A stretch of 64,000 nucleotides of DNA. Origin: Pseudanabaena mucicola str. Chao 1806 (GTDB lineage: Bacteria > Cyanobacteriota > Cyanobacteriia > Pseudanabaenales > Pseudanabaenaceae). Within the stretch, counting starts at the first letter, position 1. The number at the start of each line of letters is the position of its first letter. The notes below the pieces were generated by a model that ran no database searches, was not told the origin of the DNA, and worked only from the letters and a program-made list of their open reading frames with translations. A program made the translations under genes and the position numbers. The DNA lies in NCBI RefSeq assembly GCF_030323025.1, contig NZ_CP097329.1, forward strand, positions 1,023,001-1,087,000. Direction: 5' to 3'. Below are positions 32,934 through 43,262 of the stretch, in pieces.

Positions 32934-33812
32934 ATGGATAAACTTTCCCTTTTCCCAACCGAAGATGGTTCGATTACCTTTTGGTCAGAAACCTTTCAAG
33001 AAACCTTTCATAGCTCTCATGGCGCAAAGCACGAAGCCGAAGCAAAATTTGTGATACCTGCCAAGATTGCCGAAAAAGCTCAAACTCAAACCAAACTAAA
33101 CATTCTTGATGTTTGTTATGGCTTAGGTTACAACTCGGCTGCCGCGATCACCTGCGTCTCGGATTTAAAACAATCTAGTCAAACTTCCGTTGCTAATCTC
33201 CACATTATTGCCCTAGAAAATAATCTCGAAGTACCTCAAAAAGCGATCGCCTCAGGATTGGTAGATATTTGGCAACCTATAATCGTACAAATTCTTTCAA
33301 AAGCGGCGGAAGCCCAAATTGTTGAAACAGAAAATTTAACTCTACAACTTCTCATCGGTGATGCCCGTCAAACCATTAGCCAAGTTCCTCAACGATGGGC
33401 TGATGCCATTTTTCTCGATCCCTTCTCGCCTCCCCATTGTCCCCAACTTTGGACAATCGAATTTATCCAACTGTTAGCCAACAGCCTTAAAGCTGATGGC
33501 TATCTCGTTACATACTCCGCATCCGCCGCCGTGAGAACCGCCATGCTGATGGCGGGATTACAAATTGGTGCGATCGCTCCCATCGGACGCAAGTCCCCCA
33601 GTACGATTGCCGCATTTGCTCCCACAGCAATACCACCTATCTCCAGCACCGAATCAGCTTTTCTCAAGACTCGTGCCGCTATCCCCTATCGTGATCGCAC
33701 TTTACAAAGCCATGCCTCCGAAATTATTGCCAACCGTAAAGCTGAACAGAATAATAGTAATCTTCCTTCCAGTTCAAGTCTTCGCAACAAAAAAAAGCAA
33801 TCATCTACTTAG
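32934..33812 (+). CDS. MnmD-like tRNA methyltransferase
   Basis: A 292-residue protein of the MnmC N-domain/MnmD (Methyltransf_30, DUF752) family, which methylates aminomethyl-uridine at the tRNA wobble position using SAM. The opening matches the family: EDGSITFWSETFQETFHSSHGAKHEAE. Motif I is LNILDVCYGLGYNSAAA, and WADAIFLDPFSPPHCPQLWT is the characteristic catalytic-loop strand with D-P-F-S-P. The final 45 residues are low-complexity and variable. There is no C-terminal FAD oxidase domain of the bifunctional MnmC, as in Gram-positive and cyanobacterial stand-alone forms. Confidence 0.85.
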   Translation: MDKLSLFPTEDGSITFWSETFQETFHSSHGAKHEAEAKFVIPAKIAEKAQTQTKLNILDVCYGLGYNSAAAITCVSDLKQSSQTSVANLHIIALENNLEVPQKAIASGLVDIWQPIIVQILSKAAEAQIVETENLTLQLLIGDARQTISQVPQRWADAIFLDPFSPPHCPQLWTIEFIQLLANSLKADGYLVTYSASAAVRTAMLMAGLQIGAIAPIGRKSPSTIAAFAPTAIPPISSTESAFLKTRAAIPYRDRTLQSHASEIIANRKAEQNNSNLPSSSSLRNKKKQSST

Positions 33813-33816
33813 TATA

Positions 33817-34056
33817 GGCACTGGTTCCGTAATACAGCGCTTTGCACTTACTCAAAACCCAGAAATATTTAAGGAAGTGGCGCAAAGCGCCACTTCCTTA
33901 AATATTTCTGTACTACTCAAAGCCTCAATAGGCTGTATGGAAAAAGCCATGAAACCCTTTTGATGCCTAGATTTCGATAATTTAGCCTTAAAACGCCTAA
34001 AGCCTTTGCCTGACAAGGGTTTTAGGCAAATAATCCTATCAGACGGAACCAGTACC
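33817..34056. mobile_element. 240-bp inverted-repeat element with another repeat nested inside
   Basis: GGCACTGGTTCCGT (33817-33830) and ACGGAACCAGTACC (34043-34056) are inverted repeats with one mismatch. Inside lies a copy of repeat family R4 at 33833-33938. No gene inside. The rest of the gap to clpB is non-coding and holds a divergent R2 element. Confidence 0.6.
33833..33938 (-). repeat. Family R4 repeat, copy 1
   Basis: From TACAGCGCTTTGCACTTA to AGCCTCAATAGGCTGTA, with a central stem in which AAATATTTAAGGAAGTGGCG pairs with its complement. The same framework is found at 60112-60218 and 63139-63240, and as a half copy at about 37170-37215. Confidence 0.7.
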
Positions 34057-34170
34057 AACCAATTGAGACAATGTGAAAGGATTTCTTCAAAAATCAGTTT
34101 ACTAAGTGTTGTTACCTTGCTACTTAATCCATTAATGGGCTGTAATAGAGGAGGTGATCGCACATAGTTG

Positions 34171-34266
34171 TAAGTAGCTCACCATAGTTATAAACATTGC
34201 TGTTTCGCGCACATAACGCTTGAGAAAGCAATTTGGGTTTTAGGTTTACTTATGCCTAACTATTTA
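34171..34266. repeat. Divergent relative of the 104-bp element
   Basis: The ends TAAGTAGCTCACC and GGTTTACTTATGCCTAACTA match family R2, but the core stem GTTCCGCCCGC is missing and replaced by unrelated sequence. Lies about 130 bp before clpB. Confidence 0.55.
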
Positions 34267-34394
34267 GCAGCTAACCAAGATATACCAAATCAGAATAGAC
34301 AGTTAGTAACGGGGTTTGATAGGCTTTGACGATAATGTAAACTTATTTTAATTAACATTAGTAATCACCATCGCTCCTGCTGTAACCAAAGCCA

Positions 34395-37070
34395 ATGCAA
34401 CCAACCGATCCGAAAAAATTTACCGAAAAAGCATGGGAAGCGATCGTCAAATCGCAAGAAGTCGCAAGGCGATCGCAACATCAGCAACTTGAAGTTGAGC
34501 ATTTAGTAATGGCGTTACTGGAGCAGGAAGAGGGTTTGACGAAAACCATCTTTACTGTGATGGCAGTGCCAATGGCACGAGCAAGGCGGCAGGTGGAAGA
34601 ATTTTTGCGGCGACAGCCCCGCGTGGCAAGTCCAGAGCAGTTATATCTGGGGCGCAATCTAGAGGTATGGCTTGATCGCGCTGAAGAGAGTCGCAAGAGC
34701 TTTAGTGATGAATTTATAGCGATCGAGCATATGCTGCTTGGCTTAGCTGATGATGATCGGCTCGGCAAAAGACTCTACCGTGAACTAAGCATTGATCGTA
34801 AAAAGTTAGAGGATGCTATTAAATCAGTTCGTGGTAGCCAAACCATTACTGATCAGAACCCTGAAGCGAAGTATGCCGCTTTAGAGAAATATGGGCGGGA
34901 CCTGACGGAACAGGCAAAGGAAGGTAAACTCGATCCTGTAATTGGGCGCGATGATGAAATTAGGCGAGTCGTGCAGGTCTTATCTCGACGTACCAAAAAT
35001 AACCCTGTCTTGATTGGCGAACCAGGGGTAGGTAAAACAGCGATCGCCGAAGGGCTAGCTCAGCGAATTATTCGTGGAGATGTACCAGAATCTCTCAAAG
35101 ACCGCACAATTATTAGTCTTGACATGGGTTCGCTGATTGCAGGTGCAAAATATCGTGGTGAATTTGAAGATCGCCTTAAAGCTGTGCTCAAGGAAGTTCT
35201 CAATTCCGACGGTCAGATCGTGCTGTTTATTGATGAATTGCATACTGTTGTTGGTGCGGGGGCAACGCAGCAGGGGGCAATGGATGCAGGAAACTTGCTC
35301 AAACCAATGCTAGCGCGGGGAGAACTCCGTTGTATAGGCGCGACTACTTTAGATGAATACCGCCAATATATTGAAAAGGATGCTGCCTTAGAGAGAAGAT
35401 TCCAGCAAGTTCTCGTTGATCAGCCCACTGTGGAAGATACGATTTCGATTTTGCGGGGCTTGAAAGAACGCTATGAGGTACATCATGGTGTGAATATCTC
35501 TGACTCAGCTCTAGTAGCAGCAGCAACGCTTTCTAATCGCTATATTACCGATCGTTTTTTGCCAGACAAGGCGATCGATCTCGTTGATGAGGCGGCTGCA
35601 AAGTTGAAGATGGAAATCACATCGAAACCCTTAGAACTTGATGAGATTGATCGCCGCCTAATGCAATTAGAGATGGAAAGACTCTCCTTGCAAAAGGAAG
35701 GTGATTTTACGCCCATTGAACGGGTAGAGGCTGAAGGTAAAGTTGTTTACAAAACCAAGAGTGGTAAGGCTGTTCAAGATAGACTTGATCGGCTTGATAA
35801 GGAGATGAATGAATTGCGCGATCGCCAAGTTTCCCTTGATGATCGTTGGCAGCAAGAAAAAGACACGATTGATAATTTGCGAACTCTGAAAGAACAAATC
35901 GATCAAACTAAGTTGCAAATTGAGCAAGCTGAACGGGAATTTAATCTCAACAAGGCGGCTGAGTTGAAATACGGTAAATTAACGGAACTAGAGAAAAACC
36001 TTGATGAGGCAGAGCTAGAACTGAATCGGGCTAGGGCTGATGGCTCGATTTTGTTCCGTGAGCAAGTTACCGAAGATGATATTGCCGAAATCGTAGCGCG
36101 TTGGACAGGCATTCCTCTCAAAAAGTTATTACTATCTGAACGCCAGAAATTACTCACACTCGAAACCCATCTTCATGATCGCGTAATTGGGCAAGAAGAA
36201 GCCGTAAGCTCTGTAGCCGCAGCAATTCGTCGCGCCCGAGCAGGCATGAATGATCCCAATCGTCCCCTTGGGTCATTCCTCTTTTTAGGTCCTACAGGTG
36301 TTGGGAAAACGGAACTTGCTCGCGCCCTTGCCGAATTTCTATTTGATGCCGATAGCTCGATGATTCGCATTGATATGTCGGAATATATGGAAAAGCATTC
36401 CGTATCGCGCCTAATCGGTGCGCCTCCGGGATATGTGGGCTATGAGGAAGGCGGACAATTCTCAGAGGCAGTGCGTCGTCATCCCTATTCAGTCGTCCTT
36501 TTTGATGAGGTCGAAAAGGCTCATCCTGATGTATTTAATATTCTATTGCAAGTTCTCGATGATGGACGTATTACCGATAGTCAAGGACGCTTAGTTGATT
36601 GCAAAAATACTGTAATCATCATGACTAGTAATATTGGTAGCGATCGCATTCTTGAAGTATCTAAAGATCTGCCATCTGAGCTTGATGGTGATTCACGCTA
36701 CGAGGAAATGCGCGATAAAGTTCTAGATGTGCTTCGCAATCACTTTCGTCCAGAGTTTCTCAACCGCATTGATGAGACGGTGATTTTCCATGCCCTACGT
36801 CGTAATGAGATCCGATCAATTGCCGAGTTACAAATTAAACGTATCGAAAATCGCCTTAGCGATCGCAAGATTTCTCTTAATCTCAGTGATGAGGCAAAAA
36901 ATTATGTTGCAGCCGTTGGTTACGATCCTTCCTACGGTGCGCGTCCTCTGAAACGAGCTATTCAGCGAGAGATTGAGAACCCCATCGCTACAAAAATCCT
37001 TGAAGGAGTTTTCACTGAAGGTTACAGCATCTATATCACTGTCGAGAATGACAAATTAGTTTTTAGCTAA
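34395..37070 (+). CDS. clpB: ClpB disaggregase
   Basis: An 891-residue Hsp100 chaperone that, with DnaK, rescues aggregated proteins. Order: Clp N-domain ([18 protein letters not shown]), AAA-1 with [13 protein letters not shown] and [14 protein letters not shown], a coiled-coil middle domain (about 400-540, [21 protein letters not shown]), then AAA-2 with [14 protein letters not shown] and [14 protein letters not shown]. The middle domain separates it from ClpA and ClpC, and no IGF/IGL loop for ClpP is evident. Length is slightly above the usual 860-880. No CIRCE element is seen in the upstream gap. The stop codon is one base before a R1 element. Confidence 0.95.
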   Translation: MQPTDPKKFTEKAWEAIVKSQEVARRSQHQQLEVEHLVMALLEQEEGLTKTIFTVMAVPMARARRQVEEFLRRQPRVASPEQLYLGRNLEVWLDRAEESRKSFSDEFIAIEHMLLGLADDDRLGKRLYRELSIDRKKLEDAIKSVRGSQTITDQNPEAKYAALEKYGRDLTEQAKEGKLDPVIGRDDEIRRVVQVLSRRTKNNPVLIGEPGVGKTAIAEGLAQRIIRGDVPESLKDRTIISLDMGSLIAGAKYRGEFEDRLKAVLKEVLNSDGQIVLFIDELHTVVGAGATQQGAMDAGNLLKPMLARGELRCIGATTLDEYRQYIEKDAALERRFQQVLVDQPTVEDTISILRGLKERYEVHHGVNISDSALVAAATLSNRYITDRFLPDKAIDLVDEAAAKLKMEITSKPLELDEIDRRLMQLEMERLSLQKEGDFTPIERVEAEGKVVYKTKSGKAVQDRLDRLDKEMNELRDRQVSLDDRWQQEKDTIDNLRTLKEQIDQTKLQIEQAEREFNLNKAAELKYGKLTELEKNLDEAELELNRARADGSILFREQVTEDDIAEIVARWTGIPLKKLLLSERQKLLTLETHLHDRVIGQEEAVSSVAAAIRRARAGMNDPNRPLGSFLFLGPTGVGKTELARALAEFLFDADSSMIRIDMSEYMEKHSVSRLIGAPPGYVGYEEGGQFSEAVRRHPYSVVLFDEVEKAHPDVFNILLQVLDDGRITDSQGRLVDCKNTVIIMTSNIGSDRILEVSKDLPSELDGDSRYEEMRDKVLDVLRNHFRPEFLNRIDETVIFHALRRNEIRSIAELQIKRIENRLSDRKISLNLSDEAKNYVAAVGYDPSYGARPLKRAIQREIENPIATKILEGVFTEGYSIYITVENDKLVFS

Positions 37071-37071
37071 A

Positions 37072-37169
37072 TAACGTCAGTTCGGGTTAAACTAGCAAAC
37101 TTTAAAAGCTTAAAAGTAAAAGCCTTGCTCAGCAAAGCTTTTACTTTTAGGTTTTCCCGAATTCGCGTT
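37072..37169. mobile_element. 98-bp R1 inverted-repeat element
   Basis: TAACGTCAGTTCGGG at the left and CCCGAATTCGCGTT at the right. A single internal stem, TTAAAAGTAAAAGC with its complement. Related to 9463-9611. A half copy of family R4 (ACTCAAAGCCTCAATATTCTGCA) follows to about 37215. Confidence 0.6.
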
Positions 37170-37249
37170 TTTTAAAATATTTCTTTACCACTCAAAGCCT
37201 CAATATTCTGCAATTGCACATGTAAAAAGAGATATGCAGAAATATACAA

Positions 37250-37282
37250 AAAGAAGGGCTTGGCAATGCCAAGCCCTTCTTT
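37250..37282. terminator. Bidirectional terminator between clpB and ileS
   Basis: AAAGAAGGGCTTGGC and GCCAAGCCCTTCTTT form a 15-bp perfect stem with a 3-nt loop, flanked by A and T runs on both sides. Confidence 0.85.
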
Positions 37283-37300
37283 ATTTGTGGGATAATTTTT

Positions 37301-40186
37301 TTAAAAAATACCTGCTAACGCACCAATACAGCGATCGCAAATATGGGGATGCTCGGCAGACTCTCCGATATGGGTGGAGTAATTCCAGCAACGGGGGCAT
37401 TTCTCACCGTCAGCCTTGACTACGGCGATTTTAAGGTTATTCACTTCACCTGTGAAATCAGCATTAGGCAAATCTTCGACAATCTCAGCTTGGGAGACGA
37501 TAAAGAGATAACGTAATTCTGCACCAAGGGAAGCTAAATAATCCTTTTGCATGGGATCGAGTACTGATAGTAGAACTTTGGCCTCTAAGGGAGCGCCGAT
37601 CAGTTTACCAGTTCTGGCGGATTCTAAGACTTTATTTACCTCAGAACGCACATCACGTAGATATTCCCATTTGGAGGCTAGTTCTGGCTTGTACCATTCA
37701 GGATGGATTATAAACCAGCCAGACTGGAAAACGGATTTAGTGGGTGCGGCATAGGGCAAGTGCTGCCAGATATCCTCGGCAGTGTGAGCAAGCACTGGGG
37801 CGATCGCTTTGGCAATAGCCTCTAAACAATACATCAACACGGTTTGACAACTGCGGCGACGGGGCGCATTGGGCGCACTGATATAGAGGCGATCCTTAGC
37901 AATGTCTAAATAGAAATTTGATAAATCGACGGTGCAGAAGTTTTGGATGGTTTGGAAGAATCGCGAGAATTGGAATTTCTCGTAGGCTTCGGTAATATCT
38001 TTAGTGACTTCGGCGAGACGATGCAGGATGTAGCGATCGCTTTCAGTAAGTTCAGCATAGGGAACTAGATGTTCCGCAGGCTTAAAGTCAAAGAGATTAC
38101 TGAGTAAGAATCTGGCGGTATTGCGAATTTTGCGCGACACATCGGACATCTGCGCCAAAATCGTCTTTCCGATAGGAACATCACCGTTATAATCAACACT
38201 CGCCGCCCAGAGACGGATTACATCTGCACCGTAAGGAGGTTCTTTCTTCTGATCTTTACCACCATTGATCACCACCATCGGATCGACGATGTTACCTAGG
38301 GATTTACTCATCTTCTGTCCCTTTTCATCAAGGACAAATCCGTGAGTTAACACAGTTTTATAAGGCGCGTAGCCATTAGTTGCCACGCTGGTTAAAAGCG
38401 AAGATTGGAACCATCCGCGATGTTGATCTGAGCCTTCGAGATAGATATCTGCTGGATAATTCATCGTATAGGGAACAGTGCGCGAATTATGACTTTCACC
38501 TCCAAGTACGCCTGCCCATGAAGAACCAGAATCGAACCAAACATCCATCGTGTCTGTACCTTTGCGATACTGACGACCATTATTTTTGTATGATTCAGGC
38601 AGTAAGTCTTCCACTTCCCTTTCCCACCAAACATCGGAACCATGCTCACGAATCAGTTCTTGAATGTGATTGACGGTTTCTTTGGTCAGTAAAGGCTCAT
38701 TGGTTTCTTCATCATAGAATACAGGAATTGGTACGCCCCAAGTGCGCTGACGAGAAATACACCAATCTGATCGCTCTTGTACCATTGAGGTAATCCGATT
38801 CTCACCGATCGCAGGAATCCAGTTAACCTCTTTAATCGATTTCAAAGCTTCTTCACGGAAACCATCCACAGAGGCAAACCATTGCTCTGTAGCACGCACA
38901 ATCACAGGTTTTTTGGTGCGCCAATCGTAGGGATATTTATGGTTATAGGCTTCTTCTTTAACTAAGGTTCCATTAGTAGTCAAGATTTCTACAACCTTAG
39001 CATTACCTTCCTTAAGAACGCTCAAACCTGCTAACTCTGTACCTGCATCCTCATTGAAAATACCGCGATCATCGACAAGAGATATCATACCCAAATGATA
39101 TTTTCTGCCCACGATAAAGTCATCCTGACCATGATTAGGTGCTGTATGCACTAAACCTGTGCCTGACTCGGCGGTGACGTGGTCGCCTAAGACGATGGGA
39201 CTAGGGCGACCAACAATTGGATGCTTCGCAATGGTTCCTTCGAGAACATCTCCATTGAAAGTATATTTCACTTCCAAAGCTTTCTCAAAGGTGGTGGCTA
39301 ACTTCTCCACTAATTCTGTAGCCACGATGTAATTTTTATCATCCGATGCAACAATGCTATAGCTGAGATGGGGATTGGCACTAATGCCCAAGTTAGCGGG
39401 AATTGTCCAAGGAGTAGTTGTCCAGATTACGGCATGGAGATTGGTTAGATCGGTGATCGCCTTCAATTTCTCGCTAGGTTGAGTGACTGGGAAAGCAACG
39501 TATATACTCCGCGACACATGATTTTCAGGATATTCTAATTCTGCTTCTGCTAGAGCCGTATGGGAACTAGGTGACCAATAGACGGGCTTGAGCCCCCGAT
39601 AGATATAGCCCTTGAGCACCATCTTTCCGAAGACACCGATTTGAGCGGCTTCATATTCTGGCTTGAGGGTATAGTAGGCATTCTCATAGTCACCCCACAC
39701 ACCCCAACGCTTGAAGCCTGTCGCCTGTTCGTTTACCGTTTGCAGAGCAAATTCCTTAGCTTTTTTGCGTAATTCTAAAGGCGTTAAGTTAGCACGTTCT
39801 TCGGCTTTGATGTTTTGTAAAACTTTCAGCTCAATCGGTAACCCGTGGCAGTCCCAACCCAAGACATAGCGGACTCGATAGCCACGCAATAACTTATATC
39901 GATTAATAATATCTTTTAAAATTTTGTTTAAGGCATGACCCATGTGTAATGTGCCGTTGGCGTAGGGAGGACCATCATGGAGGGTAAATACATCGCCTTT
40001 GTTATTGTGGGTCAGGTCTTCAAAAATACCTTGCTCTTGCCAAAATTTTTGAATCTCTGGTTCACGAATAATTGCATTTGCCCGCATCGAAAAGTCTGTT
40101 TGGGGCAAGTTAACGGTGTCCTTATATTCGCTTGATTCGGCAGGACTCTCAAGATTCTTAGATTTGGCTTTAGGCGCAGAGGTCAT
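37301..40186 (-). CDS. ileS: Isoleucyl-tRNA synthetase
   Basis: A 961-residue class I synthetase charging tRNA-Ile. The HIGH box appears as PPYANGTLHMGHALNK near residue 80, KMSKS as GQKMSKSLGNIVD near 620, with the editing domain (CP1) between them (TTTPWTIPANLGI; GTGLVHTAPNHGQDD). The C-terminal zinc finger is complete: CPRCWNYS and CDRCIGAL. Length fits bacterial IleRS of the eubacterial type. No T-box was expected or seen. Confidence 0.97.
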   Translation of the reverse strand: MTSAPKAKSKNLESPAESSEYKDTVNLPQTDFSMRANAIIREPEIQKFWQEQGIFEDLTHNNKGDVFTLHDGPPYANGTLHMGHALNKILKDIINRYKLLRGYRVRYVLGWDCHGLPIELKVLQNIKAEERANLTPLELRKKAKEFALQTVNEQATGFKRWGVWGDYENAYYTLKPEYEAAQIGVFGKMVLKGYIYRGLKPVYWSPSSHTALAEAELEYPENHVSRSIYVAFPVTQPSEKLKAITDLTNLHAVIWTTTPWTIPANLGISANPHLSYSIVASDDKNYIVATELVEKLATTFEKALEVKYTFNGDVLEGTIAKHPIVGRPSPIVLGDHVTAESGTGLVHTAPNHGQDDFIVGRKYHLGMISLVDDRGIFNEDAGTELAGLSVLKEGNAKVVEILTTNGTLVKEEAYNHKYPYDWRTKKPVIVRATEQWFASVDGFREEALKSIKEVNWIPAIGENRITSMVQERSDWCISRQRTWGVPIPVFYDEETNEPLLTKETVNHIQELIREHGSDVWWEREVEDLLPESYKNNGRQYRKGTDTMDVWFDSGSSWAGVLGGESHNSRTVPYTMNYPADIYLEGSDQHRGWFQSSLLTSVATNGYAPYKTVLTHGFVLDEKGQKMSKSLGNIVDPMVVINGGKDQKKEPPYGADVIRLWAASVDYNGDVPIGKTILAQMSDVSRKIRNTARFLLSNLFDFKPAEHLVPYAELTESDRYILHRLAEVTKDITEAYEKFQFSRFFQTIQNFCTVDLSNFYLDIAKDRLYISAPNAPRRRSCQTVLMYCLEAIAKAIAPVLAHTAEDIWQHLPYAAPTKSVFQSGWFIIHPEWYKPELASKWEYLRDVRSEVNKVLESARTGKLIGAPLEAKVLLSVLDPMQKDYLASLGAELRYLFIVSQAEIVEDLPNADFTGEVNNLKIAVVKADGEKCPRCWNYSTHIGESAEHPHICDRCIGALAGIF

Positions 40187-40309
40187 TTTTCTAATAGGTC
40201 AAATTTTGCTAAGGTTTGCTCCCCATTATGACGCAATATTAATCAAACAGTGATCTTTACCGTTTTAACTGAGATAAAATCATCTTAGCCATTACCTTTA
40301 AACCAAAGC

Positions 40310-41803
40310 ATGACCGCGATCGCCGATATTCCTTACACCGCATCATCACAACCTATTGATTGGCAAGCGATCGCTAACGCCTTTATTGAGATTGTAGGAG
40401 ATCGCTATGTTGTCCGTAAACGCGAAGAGCTACTTGCCTACGAGTGTGATGGATTGACCAGCTACAAACAACAACCTGCGATCGCAGTTTTACCGAATAC
40501 AACCGAGGAAGTAGCCGCAATTGTCAAAATATGCGATCGCTACAGGATTCCCTTTGTGGCGAGGGGTTCGGGGACAGGGCTATCAGGTGGCGCGTTACCC
40601 TTGCCTGAATCAGTACTAATTATTACGTCACGGATGCGGAAGATCTTAGAGGTTGATCTAGAAAACCAACGCGTCATCGTGCAACCAGGGGTAATCAATA
40701 ATTGGGTGACACAAGCTGTCAGTGGGGCAGGCTTCTACTATGCGCCCGATCCTTCCAGTCAAATCATCTGCTCTATTGGTGGTAACGTTGCTGAAAACTC
40801 AGGGGGCGTGCATTGCTTGAAATATGGGGTGACGACCAATCATGTACTGGGTGCAAAAATAGTGCTACCCGATGGCTCAATTAAAGATATCGGCAGCAAG
40901 ATTCCCGAAAGTCCAGGCTATGATCTTATAGGTATTTTCGTTGGCTCCGAAGGAACCCTCGGCATTACGACCGAAGTTACATTAAAAATCCTCAAGTCGG
41001 CAGAATCGATTCAGGTTCTTTTAGCAGATTTCACTACCATTGAAGCCGCAGGATCAACTGTATCTGATGTAATCAGTGCGGGCATCATCCCTGGGGGGAT
41101 GGAAATCATGGACAACATGAGTATCAATGCTGTCGAAGATACGGTTGCTACCAATTGCTATCCCCGTGATGCTGCATCGATTCTCTTAATTGAAATTGAT
41201 GGTTTAGAGAGTGAAGTTACTGAAAATGCTAAGCGAGTTGAAGCCATTTGTTATCAGAATGGGGCGCGAAATGTGACTACGGCTAATGATCCTGAGCAGA
41301 GGCTCAGACTATGGAAGGGCAGAAAAGCTGCTTTTGCAGCAATGGGTCGTCTCAGTCCTGACTACTATGTGCAGGATGGGGTAATTCCTCGCACCAAGTT
41401 GACCTATGTATTACAGGAGATAGCCAGACTAAGCGAAGAATATGGTTACTATGTTGCCAATGTTTTCCATGCAGGTGATGGGAACTTGCATCCATTAATT
41501 TTATATAACAATGCAGAAACTGGTGCTTTAGAAACCGTAGAGAAGCTAGGCGGCGAGATCCTGAAGCTCTGTGTGCGTGTTGGTGGTAGCATTTCGGGAG
41601 AACATGGCATTGGTGCGGATAAGAAATGCTATATGCCAGAGATGTTTAGCGAGGTAGATTTAGAAACGATGCAATGGGTGCGTGAGGCGTTTGACTCACA
41701 AGGGATTGCTAATCCTACCAAGATTTTGCCAACTCCGCGCACCTGTGGAGAAGGTGCAAAACCTAATCATGATGTTAAGTATAAATTAGTTGATCGGTTT
41801 TAA
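40310..41803 (+). CDS. glcD: FAD-linked oxidase, GlcD-like
   Basis: A 497-residue FAD-binding PCMH-type oxidase of the glycolate/D-lactate dehydrogenase group. FAD-binding parts are seen in PFVARGSGTGLSGGALP and GGNVAENSGGVHCLKYG, and the C-terminal FAD-oxidase domain in ANVFHAGDGNLHPLILY and GGSISGEHGIGADKK. Cyanobacteria use GlcD-like enzymes to oxidise photorespiratory glycolate to glyoxylate; D-lactate is an alternative substrate. GlcE and GlcF are not adjacent. The stop TAA is the first three bases of the downstream 104-bp element. Confidence 0.9.
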   Translation: MTAIADIPYTASSQPIDWQAIANAFIEIVGDRYVVRKREELLAYECDGLTSYKQQPAIAVLPNTTEEVAAIVKICDRYRIPFVARGSGTGLSGGALPLPESVLIITSRMRKILEVDLENQRVIVQPGVINNWVTQAVSGAGFYYAPDPSSQIICSIGGNVAENSGGVHCLKYGVTTNHVLGAKIVLPDGSIKDIGSKIPESPGYDLIGIFVGSEGTLGITTEVTLKILKSAESIQVLLADFTTIEAAGSTVSDVISAGIIPGGMEIMDNMSINAVEDTVATNCYPRDAASILLIEIDGLESEVTENAKRVEAICYQNGARNVTTANDPEQRLRLWKGRKAAFAAMGRLSPDYYVQDGVIPRTKLTYVLQEIARLSEEYGYYVANVFHAGDGNLHPLILYNNAETGALETVEKLGGEILKLCVRVGGSISGEHGIGADKKCYMPEMFSEVDLETMQWVREAFDSQGIANPTKILPTPRTCGEGAKPNHDVKYKLVDRF

Positions 41804-41904
41804 GTAGCTCAACTTAATTAAAACCCAAACCAGAGTTTTGTTCCGCCCGCTAAGCGGGCGGAACAAAACTCTCGGTTTTTAGTTTACTTATGTCTAGCTA
41901 CTTA
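41801..41904. mobile_element. 104-bp hairpin element, copy 2 (family R2)
   Basis: TAAGTAGCTCAACTTAATTA at the left, TATGTCTAGCTACTTA at the right, central stem GTTTTGTTCCGCCCGC pairing with its complement. Supplies the stop codon of glcD and probably acts as its terminator. Confidence 0.9.
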
Positions 41905-41906
41905 GC

Positions 41907-41951
41907 AAATAGAGATGCCCTTATGCCGAAGTGATAGGCGCATCTCTATTT
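41907..41951 (-). terminator. Hairpin downstream of dusA
   Basis: AAATAGAGATGC and GCATCTCTATTT pair around a 21-nt loop. A second stem overlaps the end of dusA: ATAGATTCATCCTC with GAGGATGAATCTAT, about 41987-42027. Confidence 0.6.
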
Positions 41952-41995
41952 ATTACAGGTTGCAATTTCTCCAATCAATCCATGCAAAGATAGAT

Positions 41996-43042
41996 TCATC
42001 CTCCTACTATGTGAGAGGATGAATCTATGTCCATAACTGCTCTTATTGCCTCGCGGATCACCTTGGAATCTGCTCCTACCATGCAGGATTTATCGGTGAG
42101 AATGCGCTTCCAAATGCGACTACCAGCTTGACCGTGAAACAGTTGCAGCATATGGCGCGTAATTTTATTTAGCTTCAATCCCTTACTAGTCCATTCATCA
42201 ATATAGGGAATCATCGCTTCCACAACTTCTACCCGATCGCGAATGGACGACTGATCATCAAAAAACTGGCGATCACTAGCTGCAAAGAGATAAGGATTGT
42301 CATAGGCGGCGCGTCCAATCATCACTGCATCGACGTACTGCAACTGTTCATGGGCTTTCTCTAGAGTTGTAAACCCACCATTAATTTCAATAAATAAATG
42401 GGGAAATTCTTGCTTCAATCGATGCACATCGGCGTAACGCAAAGGGGGGATTTCGCGATTATCCTTGGGGCTGAGTCCCTGTAACCATGCCTTGCGTGCA
42501 TGAACTGAGAAACGCTGACAACCAGCCTCTGAGAGAATGCGGACAAAGTTTTGCATATCCTCATAGCTGTCTAAATCGTCAACGCCAATGCGATGCTTAA
42601 CTGATACGGGAATCCGCGTCGCTGCAATCATCGCCTCGATACATTTCGCGACGAGATCGGGAGTTTTCATTAAACAAGCGCCAAAATGACCACTCTGAAC
42701 GCGATCGCTTGGACAGCCCACATTTAAATTAATTTCGGTATAGCCCATCGCTTCGGCAATTCGTGCACATTCGGCGAGATCTTGGGGATTGTCGCCACCC
42801 ACCTGTAAAGCGAGGGGATTTTCCGCAGGAGAGAAGCCTAGGAGATAGTCTTTATCACCATGCTTAATCGCGGCACTTGTCACCATCTCGGTATAGAGTA
42901 AAGTCCGTCGCGTAATTTGGCGCATGAAATATCGGTAATGGCGATCGGTGCGATCCATCATCGGTGCGATGCTGAGGGGATAGGTTGGATAGCGAGCACC
43001 TAATTTCTGTAAAGAAATTGGCATTTCCGAGAGGGTCGTCAT
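41996..43042 (-). CDS. dusA: tRNA-dihydrouridine synthase DusA
   Basis: A 348-residue flavin enzyme reducing uridines in the tRNA D-loop. DusA hallmarks: SIAPMMDRTDRHYRYFMR at the N-terminus, LGFSPAENPLALQVGGD, INLNVGCPSDRVQSGHFGACLMK with the catalytic cysteine, and ARKAWLQGLSPKDNREIPPL, which is specific for the DusA branch. Length and NNNPYLF-type late segment (YDNPYLFAA) agree. Start ATG at 43042 gives a short N-terminal extension; an internal ATG (MPISLQKL) is an alternative. Confidence 0.93.
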   Translation of the reverse strand: MTTLSEMPISLQKLGARYPTYPLSIAPMMDRTDRHYRYFMRQITRRTLLYTEMVTSAAIKHGDKDYLLGFSPAENPLALQVGGDNPQDLAECARIAEAMGYTEINLNVGCPSDRVQSGHFGACLMKTPDLVAKCIEAMIAATRIPVSVKHRIGVDDLDSYEDMQNFVRILSEAGCQRFSVHARKAWLQGLSPKDNREIPPLRYADVHRLKQEFPHLFIEINGGFTTLEKAHEQLQYVDAVMIGRAAYDNPYLFAASDRQFFDDQSSIRDRVEVVEAMIPYIDEWTSKGLKLNKITRHMLQLFHGQAGSRIWKRILTDKSCMVGADSKVIREAIRAVMDIDSSSHIVGG

Positions 43043-43120
43043 GGCAAAGTCAAAGCGTTATAGTTGCGGCTCACAACGAAGCACGGCTCCTAATATATTA
43101 CCAAAGCTGACTATAGCAGG

Positions 43121-43158
43121 TTTCTGGAATCGCACCCCTTCAGGTGCGATTCCAGAAA
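43121..43158. repeat. Palindrome between dusA and purN
   Basis: TTTCTGGAATCGCACC pairs with GGTGCGATTCCAGAAA (16-bp perfect stem, 6-nt loop). It lies between divergent genes, so it is not a normal terminator; it may be a small repeat or regulatory structure. Confidence 0.6.
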
Positions 43159-43262
43159 GGATTGGGTTTTAATCCAAGAAAGTGTGACTATACTTTATTG
43201 AATTGGTATAAACTTGTGTCTGCATTTTGTGTTTGGATTTGTTTGAGAGGCATCGAAGATTT

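Noticed and set aside
33565-33963. 132-codon ORF overlapping the mnmD-like gene
   Set aside because: Out-of-frame shadow that continues into repeat sequence.
43227-43262. Upstream TTG start for purN
   Set aside because: Adds 12 non-conserved residues; the GTG at 43263 is directly before the conserved first strand.
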